Source: Gallionella sp.
Lineage (GTDB): Bacteria; Pseudomonadota; Gammaproteobacteria; Burkholderiales; Gallionellaceae
Reading direction: 5' to 3'
NCBI GenBank assembly: GCA_030645535.1
Contig: JAUSNM010000027.1
Span: 1 to 64,000, forward strand
DNA length: 64,000 nt
Below the pieces are notes generated by a model. That model was not told the origin of the DNA and did no database searches. It worked only from the letters and a program-made list of their open reading frames with translations. The first letter of the stretch is position 1. Every line of letters begins with the position of its first letter. Shown in pieces: positions 53,219-63,945 of this stretch. A program made the position numbers and the translations under genes.

Positions 53219-53887
53219 TTATTTACCGGTCAATTCCTTGTAACGCGCCTTATCCGCATTGTAACGCGCATCTACGGCCTGCTTTTCGGCCTTGTATTTC
53301 TCCAGATCCTGCTTCAAGTGACTCAGTTTATCCTGCGCGGCCTTGATGTCTTCATGCAGGGAGGCGGGCACTTTAGCCCCGGATTTGCTTCGATTATCCG
53401 CATCCTTTTGCAAACCGAGCAAATTGTCGCCGGCCGTCTTGATCTGGGAATTGATGCTGTTGATGCGCGCATCGACTTGCTGCAGATTACGGCTGCGGGA
53501 CAGTTCAATTTCATCGACGCTGCTGTACGTATCCGTCAGCGACTTGTCATGCAGCCGCTGATCCCTGATGGCGGCCTCACCGGCGCGGATTTTTACCGAC
53601 TCCGCTTCCTGAGCGCGCCGCTCCTCCGGCGTCAGAATGTCCTGGGTTTTTACGACCACCCCGGCTTTATTGAGCAGCTGGCGATCTTTGTTCGCATATT
53701 CAGGCGGAATGGTCTCACCATAGTGGGTCGTGCCCTTGTCATCCACCCATTTGTACATCTTGGCAGCAGCCGGCAAGCTGAAGACAACACCTGCCAGAAG
53801 CGTGATCAACAGAATTGGTTTATAACAGGCCACTTGGTCACCGTTCCTTGGTGACTTAGTGGAATGGCTAGTAGTTTTATTAGTCAT
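53219..53887 (-). CDS. DUF4124 domain protein, exported
   Basis: KMYKWVDDKGTTHYGETIPPEYANKDRQLLNKAGVVV after a hydrophobic segment; coiled-coil-rich C-terminus. Confidence 0.82.
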   Translation of the reverse strand: MTNKTTSHSTKSPRNGDQVACYKPILLITLLAGVVFSLPAAAKMYKWVDDKGTTHYGETIPPEYANKDRQLLNKAGVVVKTQDILTPEERRAQEAESVKIRAGEAAIRDQRLHDKSLTDTYSSVDEIELSRSRNLQQVDARINSINSQIKTAGDNLLGLQKDADNRSKSGAKVPASLHEDIKAAQDKLSHLKQDLEKYKAEKQAVDARYNADKARYKELTGK

Positions 53888-54527
53888 TTTCCACTCCAAA
53901 AAGATCCCGATACGCGCGTACCGCGCTCAAGTTTTCCAGCATTTCGGCTTCATCCTGCAAGAAGCCAAGCAAGTCATTCAGCGTGGCAATCGCCACCACC
54001 GGAATACCATAGTTTTCCCTGACTTCCTGTACTGCGGATAGATCACCCAATCCCCGCTCCATGCGGTCCAGCGCGATCACGACCGCACAGGGCTCAGCAC
54101 CCGCCGCGCGGATTAGTTCGATCGACTCACGCACCGATGTACCCGCAGAAATGACATCGTCAATGATCAGCACCCTGCCTTGCAACGCAGCGCCTACCGT
54201 TGTGCCGCCTTCGCCGTGATCCTTGGCTTCCTTGCGGTTGTAGCAATAGGGCACATTACGGCCTTGTTCTGCCAGCGCGATGGCGACGCCCGTGGCCAAC
54301 GGTATGCCTTTATAGGCGGGGCCGAAAATCATGTCAAACGGAATTTCTGCCGCCAGGATGGCCTGTGCATAAAACTGCGACAAATTTCGCATTGAGTCGC
54401 CGTCATTGAACAACCCGGCATTGAAAAAATAAGGGGACATGCGCCCGGCCTTGGTTTGAAATGCGCCGAAGCGCAGCGCTTGCTTCTGAACGGCGAAACG
54501 AATGAAATCTTGTCTGAAATTGAACAT
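53880..54527 (-). CDS. pyrE: Orotate phosphoribosyltransferase
   Basis: 215 aa; FGPAYKGIPLATGVAIALAEQGRNVPYCYNRKEAKDHGEGG, VLIIDDVISAGTSVRES. Confidence 0.96.
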   Translation of the reverse strand: MFNFRQDFIRFAVQKQALRFGAFQTKAGRMSPYFFNAGLFNDGDSMRNLSQFYAQAILAAEIPFDMIFGPAYKGIPLATGVAIALAEQGRNVPYCYNRKEAKDHGEGGTTVGAALQGRVLIIDDVISAGTSVRESIELIRAAGAEPCAVVIALDRMERGLGDLSAVQEVRENYGIPVVAIATLNDLLGFLQDEAEMLENLSAVRAYRDLFGVEND

Positions 54528-54602
54528 GGTGGATACCCGAGTGGGATATGACAGAGAGAAACATTATAATCGCGTGCCCTCCTTCATTGCATTGGAAATT
54601 TT

Positions 54603-55367
54603 GTGCGCATCATCTCTGTTAATTTGAACGGTATCCGTTCCGCCGCCAGCAAAGGTTTTTATGAGTGGCTTGCGCTGCAAAATGCAGACGTTATTTGTTT
54701 GCAGGAACTCAAGGCGCAAGCCGCCGACATGACTGAACAAATGCTCAGGCCACATGGTTACCACGGCTATTTTCATTATGCCGAAAAGAAAGGCTACAGC
54801 GGAGTAGGTATCTATTGCCGCGAATTGCCAAAACAAGTCACGGTTGGGCTGGGTATAGCCGAATTTGACGCGGAAGGGCGTTATTTATGCGCGGACTTTG
54901 CAGGTTACAGCGTGGTATCGCTGTACCTGCCATCCGGTTCCAGCGGCGAGGAACGTCAACAGGTCAAGTTTGATTTTATGAGTGCATTCCTGCCGCACCT
55001 GCGCGAACTGCGTGCCAGCGGCCGCGAAGTGGTGGTGTGCGGTGACTGGAACATTGCACATAAAGAGATCGATCTGAAAAACTGGCGCGGCAACAAGAAA
55101 AATTCCGGATTTTTGCCTGAAGAGCGCGCCTGGCTGACCCATTTGTTCGATGAAGCAGGTTTCGTCGATGTGTTTCGCCGTGTCCATCCTGAACTCGAAG
55201 CCTACACCTGGTGGTCAAATCGAGGTCAGGCCTGGGCGAAAGATGTCGGCTGGCGCATCGATTATCAAATTGCCACGCCAGGCGTGGCTCTGCGGGCGCA
55301 GTCGGCCAGCATTTACAAAGAGCAACGATTTTCCGACCATGCGCCGTTGACCATCGATTACACTTAA
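54603..55367 (+). CDS. xth: Exodeoxyribonuclease III family (GTG start)
   Basis: 254 aa; NLNGIRSAASKGFYEWL, CLQELKAQ, WWSNRGQAWAKDVGWRIDYQIATP, SDHAPLTIDY. Confidence 0.93.
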   Translation: MRIISVNLNGIRSAASKGFYEWLALQNADVICLQELKAQAADMTEQMLRPHGYHGYFHYAEKKGYSGVGIYCRELPKQVTVGLGIAEFDAEGRYLCADFAGYSVVSLYLPSGSSGEERQQVKFDFMSAFLPHLRELRASGREVVVCGDWNIAHKEIDLKNWRGNKKNSGFLPEERAWLTHLFDEAGFVDVFRRVHPELEAYTWWSNRGQAWAKDVGWRIDYQIATPGVALRAQSASIYKEQRFSDHAPLTIDYT

Positions 55368-55405
55368 CAAGCGTTTTTTAGCTACTCAATAATCAGGATT
55401 AAATA

Positions 55406-56044
55406 ATGCTTTCAATTTCGGCTCTGACCCTCAAGAAGACCATAGCGCTTTTGGTGCTGGTGGGGCCCGTATCCATGGTTCCTATTTTTCTCGCCGCCAC
55501 TGAAGGTCTTGATCTGCCCGGCAAGCTTCGCTTTGCAAGGACGATAGGCACAAGCGTCACGTTAGCGTTGCTGGTGGCAACGTTTATGGGCATGCCTATT
55601 CTGGGACTGCTCGGTGTATCACTCGGTGCGATGCAGGTAGGTGGTGGCGTTATTGTTTTGTTACTGGCAATCGCAATGGTGCTTGGCAAGGAATCAACCT
55701 TCAAGGGCGCTCCCTTGGTTAATACCGAAAACGGGGTTCGGGAAGCAGCCATCGTGCCTCTGGCAATCCCACTGCTGGCAGGTCCGGCAGCATTCAGCTA
55801 TGTCATGGGTAACAGCGCGTGGCATCGTTATACAGACCTGATCCATGTCGTCGCACCTATCCTGATCGTAGGAGCCGCATGCTGGATCACTTTCCATATG
55901 GCCTGTGAGGCGGAAAAGAAAATTCATCAATCCACGCTGGATGTTGTCGAGCGCGTTGGGGGATTCATCCTTGCCGCGATGGCTGTCGAAATGATGGCCG
56001 CCGGCTTGCGTGGCCTGTTCCCCATGCTGAGCACAGCCACCTGA
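55406..56044 (+). CDS. MarC family integral membrane protein
   Basis: 212 aa multi-TM; IVPLAIPLLAGPAAFSYVMG. Confidence 0.8.
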   Translation: MLSISALTLKKTIALLVLVGPVSMVPIFLAATEGLDLPGKLRFARTIGTSVTLALLVATFMGMPILGLLGVSLGAMQVGGGVIVLLLAIAMVLGKESTFKGAPLVNTENGVREAAIVPLAIPLLAGPAAFSYVMGNSAWHRYTDLIHVVAPILIVGAACWITFHMACEAEKKIHQSTLDVVERVGGFILAAMAVEMMAAGLRGLFPMLSTAT

Positions 56045-56067
56045 AGCACAACTATCTGATTTTACTT

Positions 56068-56457
56068 ATGAAAAAGCACCTGCTGACACTCATCCTTACG
56101 TTGCTGGCTGCAAATGCTTCTGCCGAATGGCAAAGCATCGGAGAAAACGCTACCCAAACTGCCTACGTTGATGCCGCCAATATACAGCATGGCAAGCACA
56201 ACACAATGTGGGGATTGTTTGATTTGAAAGCCCCGCGCACCCTGGGCAACATCAGCTATTTATCGATGAAGATTCAACGTGAATATTCCTGTCATAACAA
56301 AAAATCCAGAATAATCGCCCGGTCAGCTCACGCAGACAACATGGGAGCGGGAGAAATTATTTACAGCGACCATACACCCGATAAATGGATGATTATTCAG
56401 CCTGACAGCGCCGAAGCAGCGCTGTGGAATATTGCTTGCGACAAGAAGCCGCAGTAA
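56068..56457 (+). CDS. Surface-adhesin E-like small exported protein
   Basis: 129 aa; signal peptide; WQSIGENATQTAYVDAANIQ...MWGLFDLKAPR...REYSCHNKKSRI. Confidence 0.65.
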   Translation: MKKHLLTLILTLLAANASAEWQSIGENATQTAYVDAANIQHGKHNTMWGLFDLKAPRTLGNISYLSMKIQREYSCHNKKSRIIARSAHADNMGAGEIIYSDHTPDKWMIIQPDSAEAALWNIACDKKPQ

Positions 56458-56531
56458 TCAGCGAGTGATGCCGGGCGGGTATCATTCCAGCCGGATTCGT
56501 CAGGATTTTTTTGACAGCAGGTATTCCCGGA

Positions 56532-56984
56532 TCAACTTTGCACCCAGGGCAAACCGGCTACACGCCAGCCATCCACAGTATTGCGATGCTCGCTGACATC
56601 CTTATCGCCTTCGAAACCCTCCAGCACATTGTAACAATCGCGATAACCGGCCGCGGTGGCCGCGATGGCTGCGGCATTGGAGCGCGCGCCGCTGCGGCAG
56701 ATGAATAGCAGCAAGGCCTCCTTGTCCACTTGTTGCTCGAGCGAGGCAATAAAGTTTGGATTCGGTTTCATGCCGGGATAACTCATCCATTCAATCTCGG
56801 CCGCCGCCGGGATGCGTCCTACCCAGTCCAGCTCGGCACGACAACGCACGTCCACCAGTCGGGCACCGGGCGCGGATTGCAAAATTTCATAAGCCTCATC
56901 GGGATACAGAGCGCCTTCATAAGGCAGATTTTTATCCTTGGCGCGTTGTTGACCAGCTTGCAGAATGGCGGTGATATTTCCCAT
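56532..56984 (-). CDS. Rhodanese-like domain protein
   Basis: ARLVDVRCRAELDWVGRIPAA and active-site loop FICRSGARSNAAA; start at 56984 preferred. Confidence 0.88.
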   Translation of the reverse strand: MGNITAILQAGQQRAKDKNLPYEGALYPDEAYEILQSAPGARLVDVRCRAELDWVGRIPAAAEIEWMSYPGMKPNPNFIASLEQQVDKEALLLFICRSGARSNAAAIAATAAGYRDCYNVLEGFEGDKDVSEHRNTVDGWRVAGLPWVQS

Positions 56985-57088
56985 GATGTTTTTCCTGTAA
57001 CGTTCCGTATTTTGATTTTGTGTATTCTTTAACGAATCATGCACAAATGTTATGCTGCGCATCAGAGTCGCATACTAGCCCAATCGAA

Positions 57089-58267
57089 ATGAAAAATCAC
57101 ACGCAACATTCATCTGTCGGCAAAGAAGTTTTTGAACCCGCCCATCCCGAACGTTTTGCTGCTGCGCAAAAAAGCACCTGGGTAAGCATCTTTATCAATT
57201 TGTTGTTAACGATATTTCAGGTCATAGGTGGATTTTTCGCGCATTCACAGGCTTTGATGGCCGATGGTCTGCATTCGTTGTCGGATTTACTGTCTGATGT
57301 GCTGGTGCTGTACGCCAACCGGCACGGCAATCGTCATGCGGATGCCAACCATCCTTATGGTCATGCAAGAGTTGAAACCGCAGCCACCCTGATACTGGGT
57401 GTTTTTCTGGCGGCATTGGGTGTCGGCTTGCTGGTAGCTGCGGCGATGCGCCTGCAACATCCCGGCACGTTACAGGCGGTGAGTCCGCTGGGTCTTGCCA
57501 TCGCCATTTTTGCGTTGATCGCCAAAGAAGGCATGTTTCGCTACATGCTGGCAGTGGCCCTTCGGGTACGCTCGCAGATGCTGGTGGCCAACGCATGGCA
57601 CGCCCGTTCTGACGCAGCCTCGTCACTGGTCGTGGTGGTCGGAATTATCGGTAATTTGCTGGGGTACACATTTCTGGACCTGGTCGCAGCTGCTGTGGTG
57701 GGGGTGATGATCTCGCATATGGGCGGCAAGCTGGCGCTGGAAGCGCTGTCAGAACTCATCGATACCGGCCTCAATGCCGAAGAAGTTGAAGCCATTCGGC
57801 AAACCTTGCTGAACACCCACGGGGTGCGGGGCCTGCATGACTTGCGCACCCGCAAGATGGCGGACAACGCGCTGGTCGATGCGCACATTCTGGTCGATCC
57901 GAAGATCAGCGTTTCAGAAGGGCATTACATCGCCGAATCGGCGCGCAATGCGGTACTGAAGAACCACCACGTGCTGGATGTGATGGTACACATTGATCCG
58001 GAAGACGATATGCAAGCCGGTCACAATGCCAAGTTGCCCGGCAGACCCAATCTGCTGGCACAGCTTGCCGAGCGACTGGATGATGCCAGCCTGCTGAATA
58101 ATCGCGTGGTGTTTCATTATCTCGAAGGCAGTGTGGATGTAGAGTTGTATTTGCCGGCCGATGCGCACGATCGAGCCCGTGCGTTGCAGGCACGCTGTGA
58201 CGAGCTGGTTCGCGATGACCCCTTGTTCCGCACTATTCACATACACAGCAATCACGCACAACAATAG
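57089..58267 (+). CDS. Cation diffusion facilitator family transporter
   Basis: SQALMADGLHSLSDLLSDVLVLYANRHGNRHADANHPYGHARVET; ORF extends to 57020. Confidence 0.93.
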   Translation: MKNHTQHSSVGKEVFEPAHPERFAAAQKSTWVSIFINLLLTIFQVIGGFFAHSQALMADGLHSLSDLLSDVLVLYANRHGNRHADANHPYGHARVETAATLILGVFLAALGVGLLVAAAMRLQHPGTLQAVSPLGLAIAIFALIAKEGMFRYMLAVALRVRSQMLVANAWHARSDAASSLVVVVGIIGNLLGYTFLDLVAAAVVGVMISHMGGKLALEALSELIDTGLNAEEVEAIRQTLLNTHGVRGLHDLRTRKMADNALVDAHILVDPKISVSEGHYIAESARNAVLKNHHVLDVMVHIDPEDDMQAGHNAKLPGRPNLLAQLAERLDDASLLNNRVVFHYLEGSVDVELYLPADAHDRARALQARCDELVRDDPLFRTIHIHSNHAQQ

Positions 58268-58433
58268 TGCACGAACGCGCCATCCGCGCCCCTATTTGGT
58301 GCGATTTATTTTTGTGTTACTTCACAGGCTTATGGCACAATGCCGCCTTGGTACGCAGACAGGGTAGTCACGCCTTCTGCATCTGGAATTTTTGTTGAAA
58401 TTCACTGTTTGATTGATACTTTGGGAGATAGAT

Positions 58434-59849
58434 ATGTCGTTGTCGGCAAATGATGTGTTGCAAATGATTAAAGACCACGACGTTAAGTTCGTGGATTTCC
58501 GTTTTACCGATACACGCGGCAAAGAACAGCACGTCGGTGTGCCTGCGAAATACGTCGGTATGGACAAGTTTGAAGAAGGTCATGCATTCGATGGTTCTTC
58601 GATCGCCGGCTGGAAGGGCATTCAAGCCTCCGACATGCTGTTGATGCCGGATCCTGCGACGACTTACCTCGATCCGTTCACAGAAGACGTGACGCTGAAT
58701 ATCACCTGCGACGTGATCGAACCGACCGACGGCAAGGGCTACGACCGCGATCCACGCTCCATCGCGAAGCGCGCAGAAGCCTATCTGCAATCCTCCGGCG
58801 TGGGCGATACCGCCTACTTCGGTCCTGAACCGGAATTCTTCATCTTTGATTCGGTAAACTGGAAGATCGACATGTCCGGTTGTTCGGTCAAAATCAACTC
58901 CGAAGAAGCAGCCTGGTCTTCCGATGAAAAGTACGATGGCGGCAATACCGGCCACCGTCCAGTGGTCAAGGGCGGTTACTTCCCGGTTCCTCCTGTCGAC
59001 AGCCTGAACGACATTCGCGCCGCGATGTGTCTGATCCTTGAAGACATCGGCATCGAAGTCGAAGTGCATCACCACGAAGTAGCGACGGCCGGTCAATGCG
59101 AAATCGGCACCAAGTTCAATACACTGGTGCGTCGCGCCGATGAAACCCAATACCTGAAATACGTTGTGCACAACGTTGCGCATCAGCATGGCAAGACGGC
59201 GACTTTCATGCCTAAACCTATCGTTGGCGACAACGGTTCCGGCATGCACGTGCATCAGTCGATCTGGAAAGATGGCAAGAACCTGTTCGCAGGCAACGGC
59301 TACGCAGGCCTGTCCGAAACCGCGCTGTACTACATCGGCGGTATCATCAAGCACGCCAAGGCACTGAACGCGATTACCAATCCTGGCACCAACTCCTACA
59401 AGCGCCTGGTTCCTCACTACGAGGCACCGACCAAGCTTGCGTATTCTGCCAAGAATCGTTCCGCTTCGATTCGTATTCCTCACGTCGCCAGCGACAAGGG
59501 TCGTCGTATCGAGACACGTTTCCCGGATCCGACTGCGAACCCATACCTGTGCTTCGCGGCACTGATGATGGCGGGTCTGGATGGTATCGCCAACAAGATT
59601 CACCCTGGCGACCCGGCTGACAAGAATCTGTATGACTTGCCACCAGAAGAAGATGCAAAGATCCCAACCGTCTGCTCCTCTCTGGACGAAGCGTTGAATG
59701 CACTGGATAAGGATCGCGAGTTCCTGACCCGTGGCGGAGTGTTCTCTAACGACTTCCTGGATGCATACATCACATTGAAGATGGAAGAAGTCACGCGTCT
59801 GCGCATGACGACCCATCCGCTTGAGTTTGAAATGTATTACAGCATCTAA
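58434..59849 (+). CDS. glnA: Glutamine synthetase type I
   Basis: 471 aa from ATG 58434; [27 protein letters not shown], adenylylation motif NLYDLPPEE. Confidence 0.97.
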   Translation: MSLSANDVLQMIKDHDVKFVDFRFTDTRGKEQHVGVPAKYVGMDKFEEGHAFDGSSIAGWKGIQASDMLLMPDPATTYLDPFTEDVTLNITCDVIEPTDGKGYDRDPRSIAKRAEAYLQSSGVGDTAYFGPEPEFFIFDSVNWKIDMSGCSVKINSEEAAWSSDEKYDGGNTGHRPVVKGGYFPVPPVDSLNDIRAAMCLILEDIGIEVEVHHHEVATAGQCEIGTKFNTLVRRADETQYLKYVVHNVAHQHGKTATFMPKPIVGDNGSGMHVHQSIWKDGKNLFAGNGYAGLSETALYYIGGIIKHAKALNAITNPGTNSYKRLVPHYEAPTKLAYSAKNRSASIRIPHVASDKGRRIETRFPDPTANPYLCFAALMMAGLDGIANKIHPGDPADKNLYDLPPEEDAKIPTVCSSLDEALNALDKDREFLTRGGVFSNDFLDAYITLKMEEVTRLRMTTHPLEFEMYYSI

Positions 59850-59874
59850 GTTGTAATTATTAGGTGGTGAAGAG

Positions 59875-59902
59875 AAACGGGGCCTTGTGCCCCGTTTTTT
59901 TT
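59875..59902 (+). terminator. Terminator after glnA
   Basis: AAACGGGGCcttgtGCCCCGTTTTTTTT. Confidence 0.88.
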
Positions 59903-59994
59903 CGTTCAGAAAGTGTCGGGGCGCCGCCACGAAAAGTTTGTCACGGACAGAGGCTTGCCCTATACTCATTCAGCCTTTTCGCAGGAGAACGATT

Positions 59995-60417
59995 ATGAAA
60001 CTTGGATACTTGCTGTTGTGCCTGATCCCCTCGCTGGCACTGGCCGATATATACAAATCAGTTGACGCCGACGGGCATGTGACCTATTCCAGCGCACCAA
60101 TCAAGGGCGGGAAACGCGTCGTACTGACGGCACCTGCACAGGCAACTTCGGAGCGCCCGCGCGCCAGCGCGTCTCCGCATGACTTTCCTAAAATAAATGA
60201 AGAAACTCAAAAAGGAAGAGATGGATCGCGTCGAAAAATCCTTGGGGATGAACTAAGCACAGAAGAGGGCTTGCTGAGCACTGCCAAACAAAGCCTGCAA
60301 GTGGGAGAAGAACATCGTCCGAGGGATGACAAGAGGATCAAAGATCTGACCAAACAAGTCGATTTGCACCAGGGAAACATCGCCGCACTTAAAACCGAAA
60401 TATCCAAACTGAAATAA
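59995..60417 (+). CDS. DUF4124 domain protein, exported
   Basis: MKLGYLLLCLIPSLALADIYKSVDADGHVTYSSAPIKGGKRVVL; between glnA and glnL. Confidence 0.82.
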   Translation: MKLGYLLLCLIPSLALADIYKSVDADGHVTYSSAPIKGGKRVVLTAPAQATSERPRASASPHDFPKINEETQKGRDGSRRKILGDELSTEEGLLSTAKQSLQVGEEHRPRDDKRIKDLTKQVDLHQGNIAALKTEISKLK

Positions 60418-60452
60418 TCAAAACCGGGCATGATTGTTGCTTAGATACTGCC

Positions 60453-61496
60453 ATGCCTGACCTCATCTATCTTACCCTCGACCACTTAGCTACCGCAGTC
60501 ATCTTGCTGGATGATCAGTTGCGTGTCATCTATCTGAATCCTGCTGCGGAGAATCTGTTTGAGGTGAGCGGAAAAAATCTGCTCGGAAATCCGTTACAGC
60601 TGGTGTTCACCGATAACGGCCAGCTCGCCAGTGCGATGCAGCGCGCATTGGAAAACGGCGCCAGCTATATCGAGCATGATCTGATGCTGGTGACGCATAC
60701 CCACAACAAGCTGCACGTTCGTTGCACCGTCACGCCGTTGCAAACTGGCCGGCTGTTGCTGGAATTTCATCCTGTGGACAGACCGCTGAAGCTGGCACGG
60801 GAAGAACAGATGCTGGATCAGACTCAGGCCAATCGCCTGCTGCTGCGCAATCTTGCACATGAAATCAAGAATCCGCTGGGTGGCATACGCGGGGCTGCGC
60901 AATTGCTTGAACAGGAGCTGGATAAACCGGCTCTGCGCGAATATACCCAAGTCATCATTCAGGAAGCTGACCGGCTGCGCTCGCTTATGGAAAAACTGCT
61001 CACCCCGCAAGGAAACACCCGGCACAGCGCGCTCAACATACACGAAGTGCTGGAACGCGTGCGTTCGGTTGTGCTGGCCGAGATGCCTGAAGGGCTGAAA
61101 ATACAGCGCGATTACGACATCAGCCTGCCAGCACTGATCGGCGACAAGGAGCAGTTGATCCAGGTGATACTCAACATCGTGCGCAATGCCGCACAGGCGA
61201 TGCATGGACACGGAAAAATTATGCTGCGCACCCGCATCGCCAGACAAGTTACGCTGTTCAAGCAACGCCATCGGCTGGCCGTGATGGTACAGATTATCGA
61301 CAACGGGCCGGGCATTGCACCGGAACTGCGCGACAAGATATTTTATCCGCTGGTGTCAGGACGGGCCGATGGACATGGACTGGGGCTGACGCTGGCTCAG
61401 GACTTTATCAGCCAGCATCACGGTACGATAGAGTTTGACAGTGAACCCGGCTGTACACGCTTCACCGTGATGTTGCCGTTGCAGGCTAGCTTGTAG
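60453..61496 (+). CDS. glnL: Nitrogen regulation sensor kinase NtrB
   Basis: 347 aa; PAS, NLAHEIKNPLGGIRGAAQLLEQEL, DGHGLGLTLAQDFISQHHG. Confidence 0.95.
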   Translation: MPDLIYLTLDHLATAVILLDDQLRVIYLNPAAENLFEVSGKNLLGNPLQLVFTDNGQLASAMQRALENGASYIEHDLMLVTHTHNKLHVRCTVTPLQTGRLLLEFHPVDRPLKLAREEQMLDQTQANRLLLRNLAHEIKNPLGGIRGAAQLLEQELDKPALREYTQVIIQEADRLRSLMEKLLTPQGNTRHSALNIHEVLERVRSVVLAEMPEGLKIQRDYDISLPALIGDKEQLIQVILNIVRNAAQAMHGHGKIMLRTRIARQVTLFKQRHRLAVMVQIIDNGPGIAPELRDKIFYPLVSGRADGHGLGLTLAQDFISQHHGTIEFDSEPGCTRFTVMLPLQASL

Positions 61497-61552
61497 CTAG
61501 TGGCCCGTAGCGGGCAGCCAAGCCTTGCTACAAGCTACCAGCCACAAGCTTT
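61488..61552. repeat. Nested inverted-repeat element at the glnL stop
   Basis: AGCTTGTAGC (61488-61497) complementary to GCTACAAGCT (61527-61536), enclosing GCCCgtaGCGGGC (61503-61515). Confidence 0.65.
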
Positions 61553-61586
61553 TTCAAAAACAATATAGTTATAGATCGATAACCCT

Positions 61587-62981
61587 ATGAAACCAGTCTG
61601 GATAATTGACGATGACCGCTCGATACGCTGGGTGCTGGAAAAGTCGCTGGCCCGTGCAGACATCGAATTCGAGAGCTTTGCCTCGGCGGATGATGCACTG
61701 CGCGCCTTGAGTCACCATCAGCCGCAAGTGGTGGTGAGCGATATACGGATGCCGGGCCGTTCCGGGCTGGATTTTTTGCAAACACTGCATCAGCGTCATC
61801 CGCTCATTCCGGCCATCATCATGACCGCCTATTCCGATCTGGAAAGCGCCGTCTCCGCGTTTCAGGGCGGTGCGTTTGAATATCTGCCCAAGCCGTTCGA
61901 CATCAACCATGCGGTGGATTTGATCCGCCGCGCATTGGAACAGAGTCGGCGCAAATCCAGCGATGTGGGACAACTGGAAGTCGCGGCAGACATTCTCGGT
62001 CATGCAACTGCCATGCAGGATGTTTTTCGCGCCATAGGCCGTTTGTCGCAATCCCATGCAACGGTGCTTATCAACGGCGAATCCGGGACCGGAAAGGAGC
62101 TGGTGGCGCGCGCCTTGCACCGCCATAGTCCGCGCGCTGACAAGCCGTTCATCGCCATTAACACTGCCGCCATTCCGAAAGACCTGCTGGAGTCTGAACT
62201 GTTCGGGCATGAGCGCGGCGCATTCACCGGGGCTGCCGCGACGCGCCACGGACGCTTCGAACAAGCCGAAGGCGGCACGCTGTTTCTCGATGAAATCGGC
62301 GACATGCCGTCCGAGTTGCAGACCCGCTTGCTGCGTGTACTGTCAGATGGCAACTTCTACCGTGTCGGCGGACACCAGCCTATCAAGGCCAACGTGCGCA
62401 TCATTACGGCAACCCATCAAAACCTCGAAGAACGCGTCAAGCTGGGTTTGTTCCGTGAAGATTTATTTCACAGGCTGAACGTGATACGGCTACGCCTGCC
62501 GCCGTTGCGTGAACGACGTGAAGACATTCCGCTGCTGGCAAAATATTTTCTGCAAAAAAGCGCCGTCGATCTGGCGGTCGAGCAGAAACAATTCAGCGAG
62601 GCGACGTTGCACCATTTAAGTGCGCAGGATTTTCCCGGCAACGTGCGGCAACTGGAGAACTTGTGTCATTGGCTGACCGTGATGACGCCTTCGCAAATGA
62701 TCGAGATCGCCGATTTGCCCCCGGAGTGGCGCTGTGTTGTAGAAATTTCGGCAGCAACGGACTGGAGTTCTGCACTGGCAAATCAGGTTGAGACAGCCTT
62801 GCAGCGCGGTGATGAAGGCATCATGGAAAGCTTCGTTGCACAGTTTGAACGCACCCTGATCCTGCAAGCCTTGCATCACACCAACGGACGGCGCATCGAA
62901 GCCGCCACCCTGCTCGGTATCGGCCGCAATACCCTGACGCGCAAGATCCAGGAACTGGGGCTTGAGGACAGGGAAGCTTAG
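61587..62981 (+). CDS. glnG: Nitrogen regulation response regulator NtrC
   Basis: 464 aa; receiver, GESGTGKELVARALHRHS, GAFTGA, C-terminal Fis HTH. Confidence 0.96.
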   Translation: MKPVWIIDDDRSIRWVLEKSLARADIEFESFASADDALRALSHHQPQVVVSDIRMPGRSGLDFLQTLHQRHPLIPAIIMTAYSDLESAVSAFQGGAFEYLPKPFDINHAVDLIRRALEQSRRKSSDVGQLEVAADILGHATAMQDVFRAIGRLSQSHATVLINGESGTGKELVARALHRHSPRADKPFIAINTAAIPKDLLESELFGHERGAFTGAAATRHGRFEQAEGGTLFLDEIGDMPSELQTRLLRVLSDGNFYRVGGHQPIKANVRIITATHQNLEERVKLGLFREDLFHRLNVIRLRLPPLRERREDIPLLAKYFLQKSAVDLAVEQKQFSEATLHHLSAQDFPGNVRQLENLCHWLTVMTPSQMIEIADLPPEWRCVVEISAATDWSSALANQVETALQRGDEGIMESFVAQFERTLILQALHHTNGRRIEAATLLGIGRNTLTRKIQELGLEDREA

Positions 62982-63150
62982 GTATTACGCTCTACAACGC
63001 AAAGCATGCGGCTGGGAACGAATTTTTCCAAATGAAGAATCAATGCGGGCTGTGTCACATTTTTTGATATGACCATCCTGCCACTACGCCGCTGTGTTGC
63101 AATGGTTCAGCGGCCATCCCGGCGTAAACTGCCATGAAAGGGAAGATCGT

Positions 63151-63915
63151 ATGCGCATCACAACTCTTGGTTGTAGCAGCAGCATCACAGGCGAATTGCG
63201 TACTACCTGCTACCGGGTAGACGATGACATCCTGATCGATGTGGGAACCGGCGCGGGCGACCTGACTCTTGCGCAATCTATCGCGATCGAGACCGTATTT
63301 CTCACCCATGCACATCTCGATCACTGCGCCTTGTTGCCGATGCTGAGTGACGCCGCAGGTAGTTTTCGCAATGTGCCACTCACCGTCTATGCACTGCCGC
63401 AGACCATCACCCTCCTTATGGAACATATGTTCAACGGCGGTCTTTGGCCGGACTATACCGCGCTGCCCACGCCTGAAAATCCCTACATTCGTTTTCGTCC
63501 GATACAGACAGGCGAAACGGTGGCGCTGGGTGGCAGGCGCATCACGGCGCTCCCCGCGCGTCATGCTATCCCCTGTGTCGGTTACTGCATCGACTGCGGC
63601 ACAGCCAGTCTGGTGTACAGCGCCGACACCACTTATTGTGCGGAATTCTGGCAGGCCTTGAATCGCATCGACAACCTGAAATACCTGCTGATCGAAAACA
63701 CTTTCCGTAACGCGAATGCTGCCGGCGCACAGCGCTCGGGTCACACAACGGCGAGTTTGCTGGCGCAAGGATTGTCGCAGCTTGATCGTCCGGCGGAACT
63801 GTTTATCGTACACATGGAAGCAGGGTACGAGCAGGAGACCATGCTTGAAGTCTTGCTGGCCGCTGCCCAATTCAAGCCGCAGATGCTGCAACGCGGCCAC
63901 GTGTTCGAACTTTGA
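63151..63915 (+). CDS. MBL-fold metallo-hydrolase
   Basis: 254 aa; LTHAHLDHCALLP (HxHxDH), SADTTY; start 63151 preferred over 63094. Confidence 0.85.
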   Translation: MRITTLGCSSSITGELRTTCYRVDDDILIDVGTGAGDLTLAQSIAIETVFLTHAHLDHCALLPMLSDAAGSFRNVPLTVYALPQTITLLMEHMFNGGLWPDYTALPTPENPYIRFRPIQTGETVALGGRRITALPARHAIPCVGYCIDCGTASLVYSADTTYCAEFWQALNRIDNLKYLLIENTFRNANAAGAQRSGHTTASLLAQGLSQLDRPAELFIVHMEAGYEQETMLEVLLAAAQFKPQMLQRGHVFEL

Positions 63916-63945
63916 TGAAGTACTACTGCGCGAACGAACTACAAG

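Noticed and set aside
53216-53221. Convergent genes (carbonic anhydrase and DUF4124) with abutting stop codons
   Set aside because: Unusual compactness, but no structure or terminator to interpret.
58332-58352. Possible sigma54 -24/-12 site upstream of glnA (TGGCACAATGCCGCC)
   Set aside because: The -24 half (TGGCAC) fits, but the -12 GC is not at the required spacing.
58368-59969. 533-aa minus-strand ORF
   Set aside because: Antisense to glnA and spans its terminator; shadow ORF.
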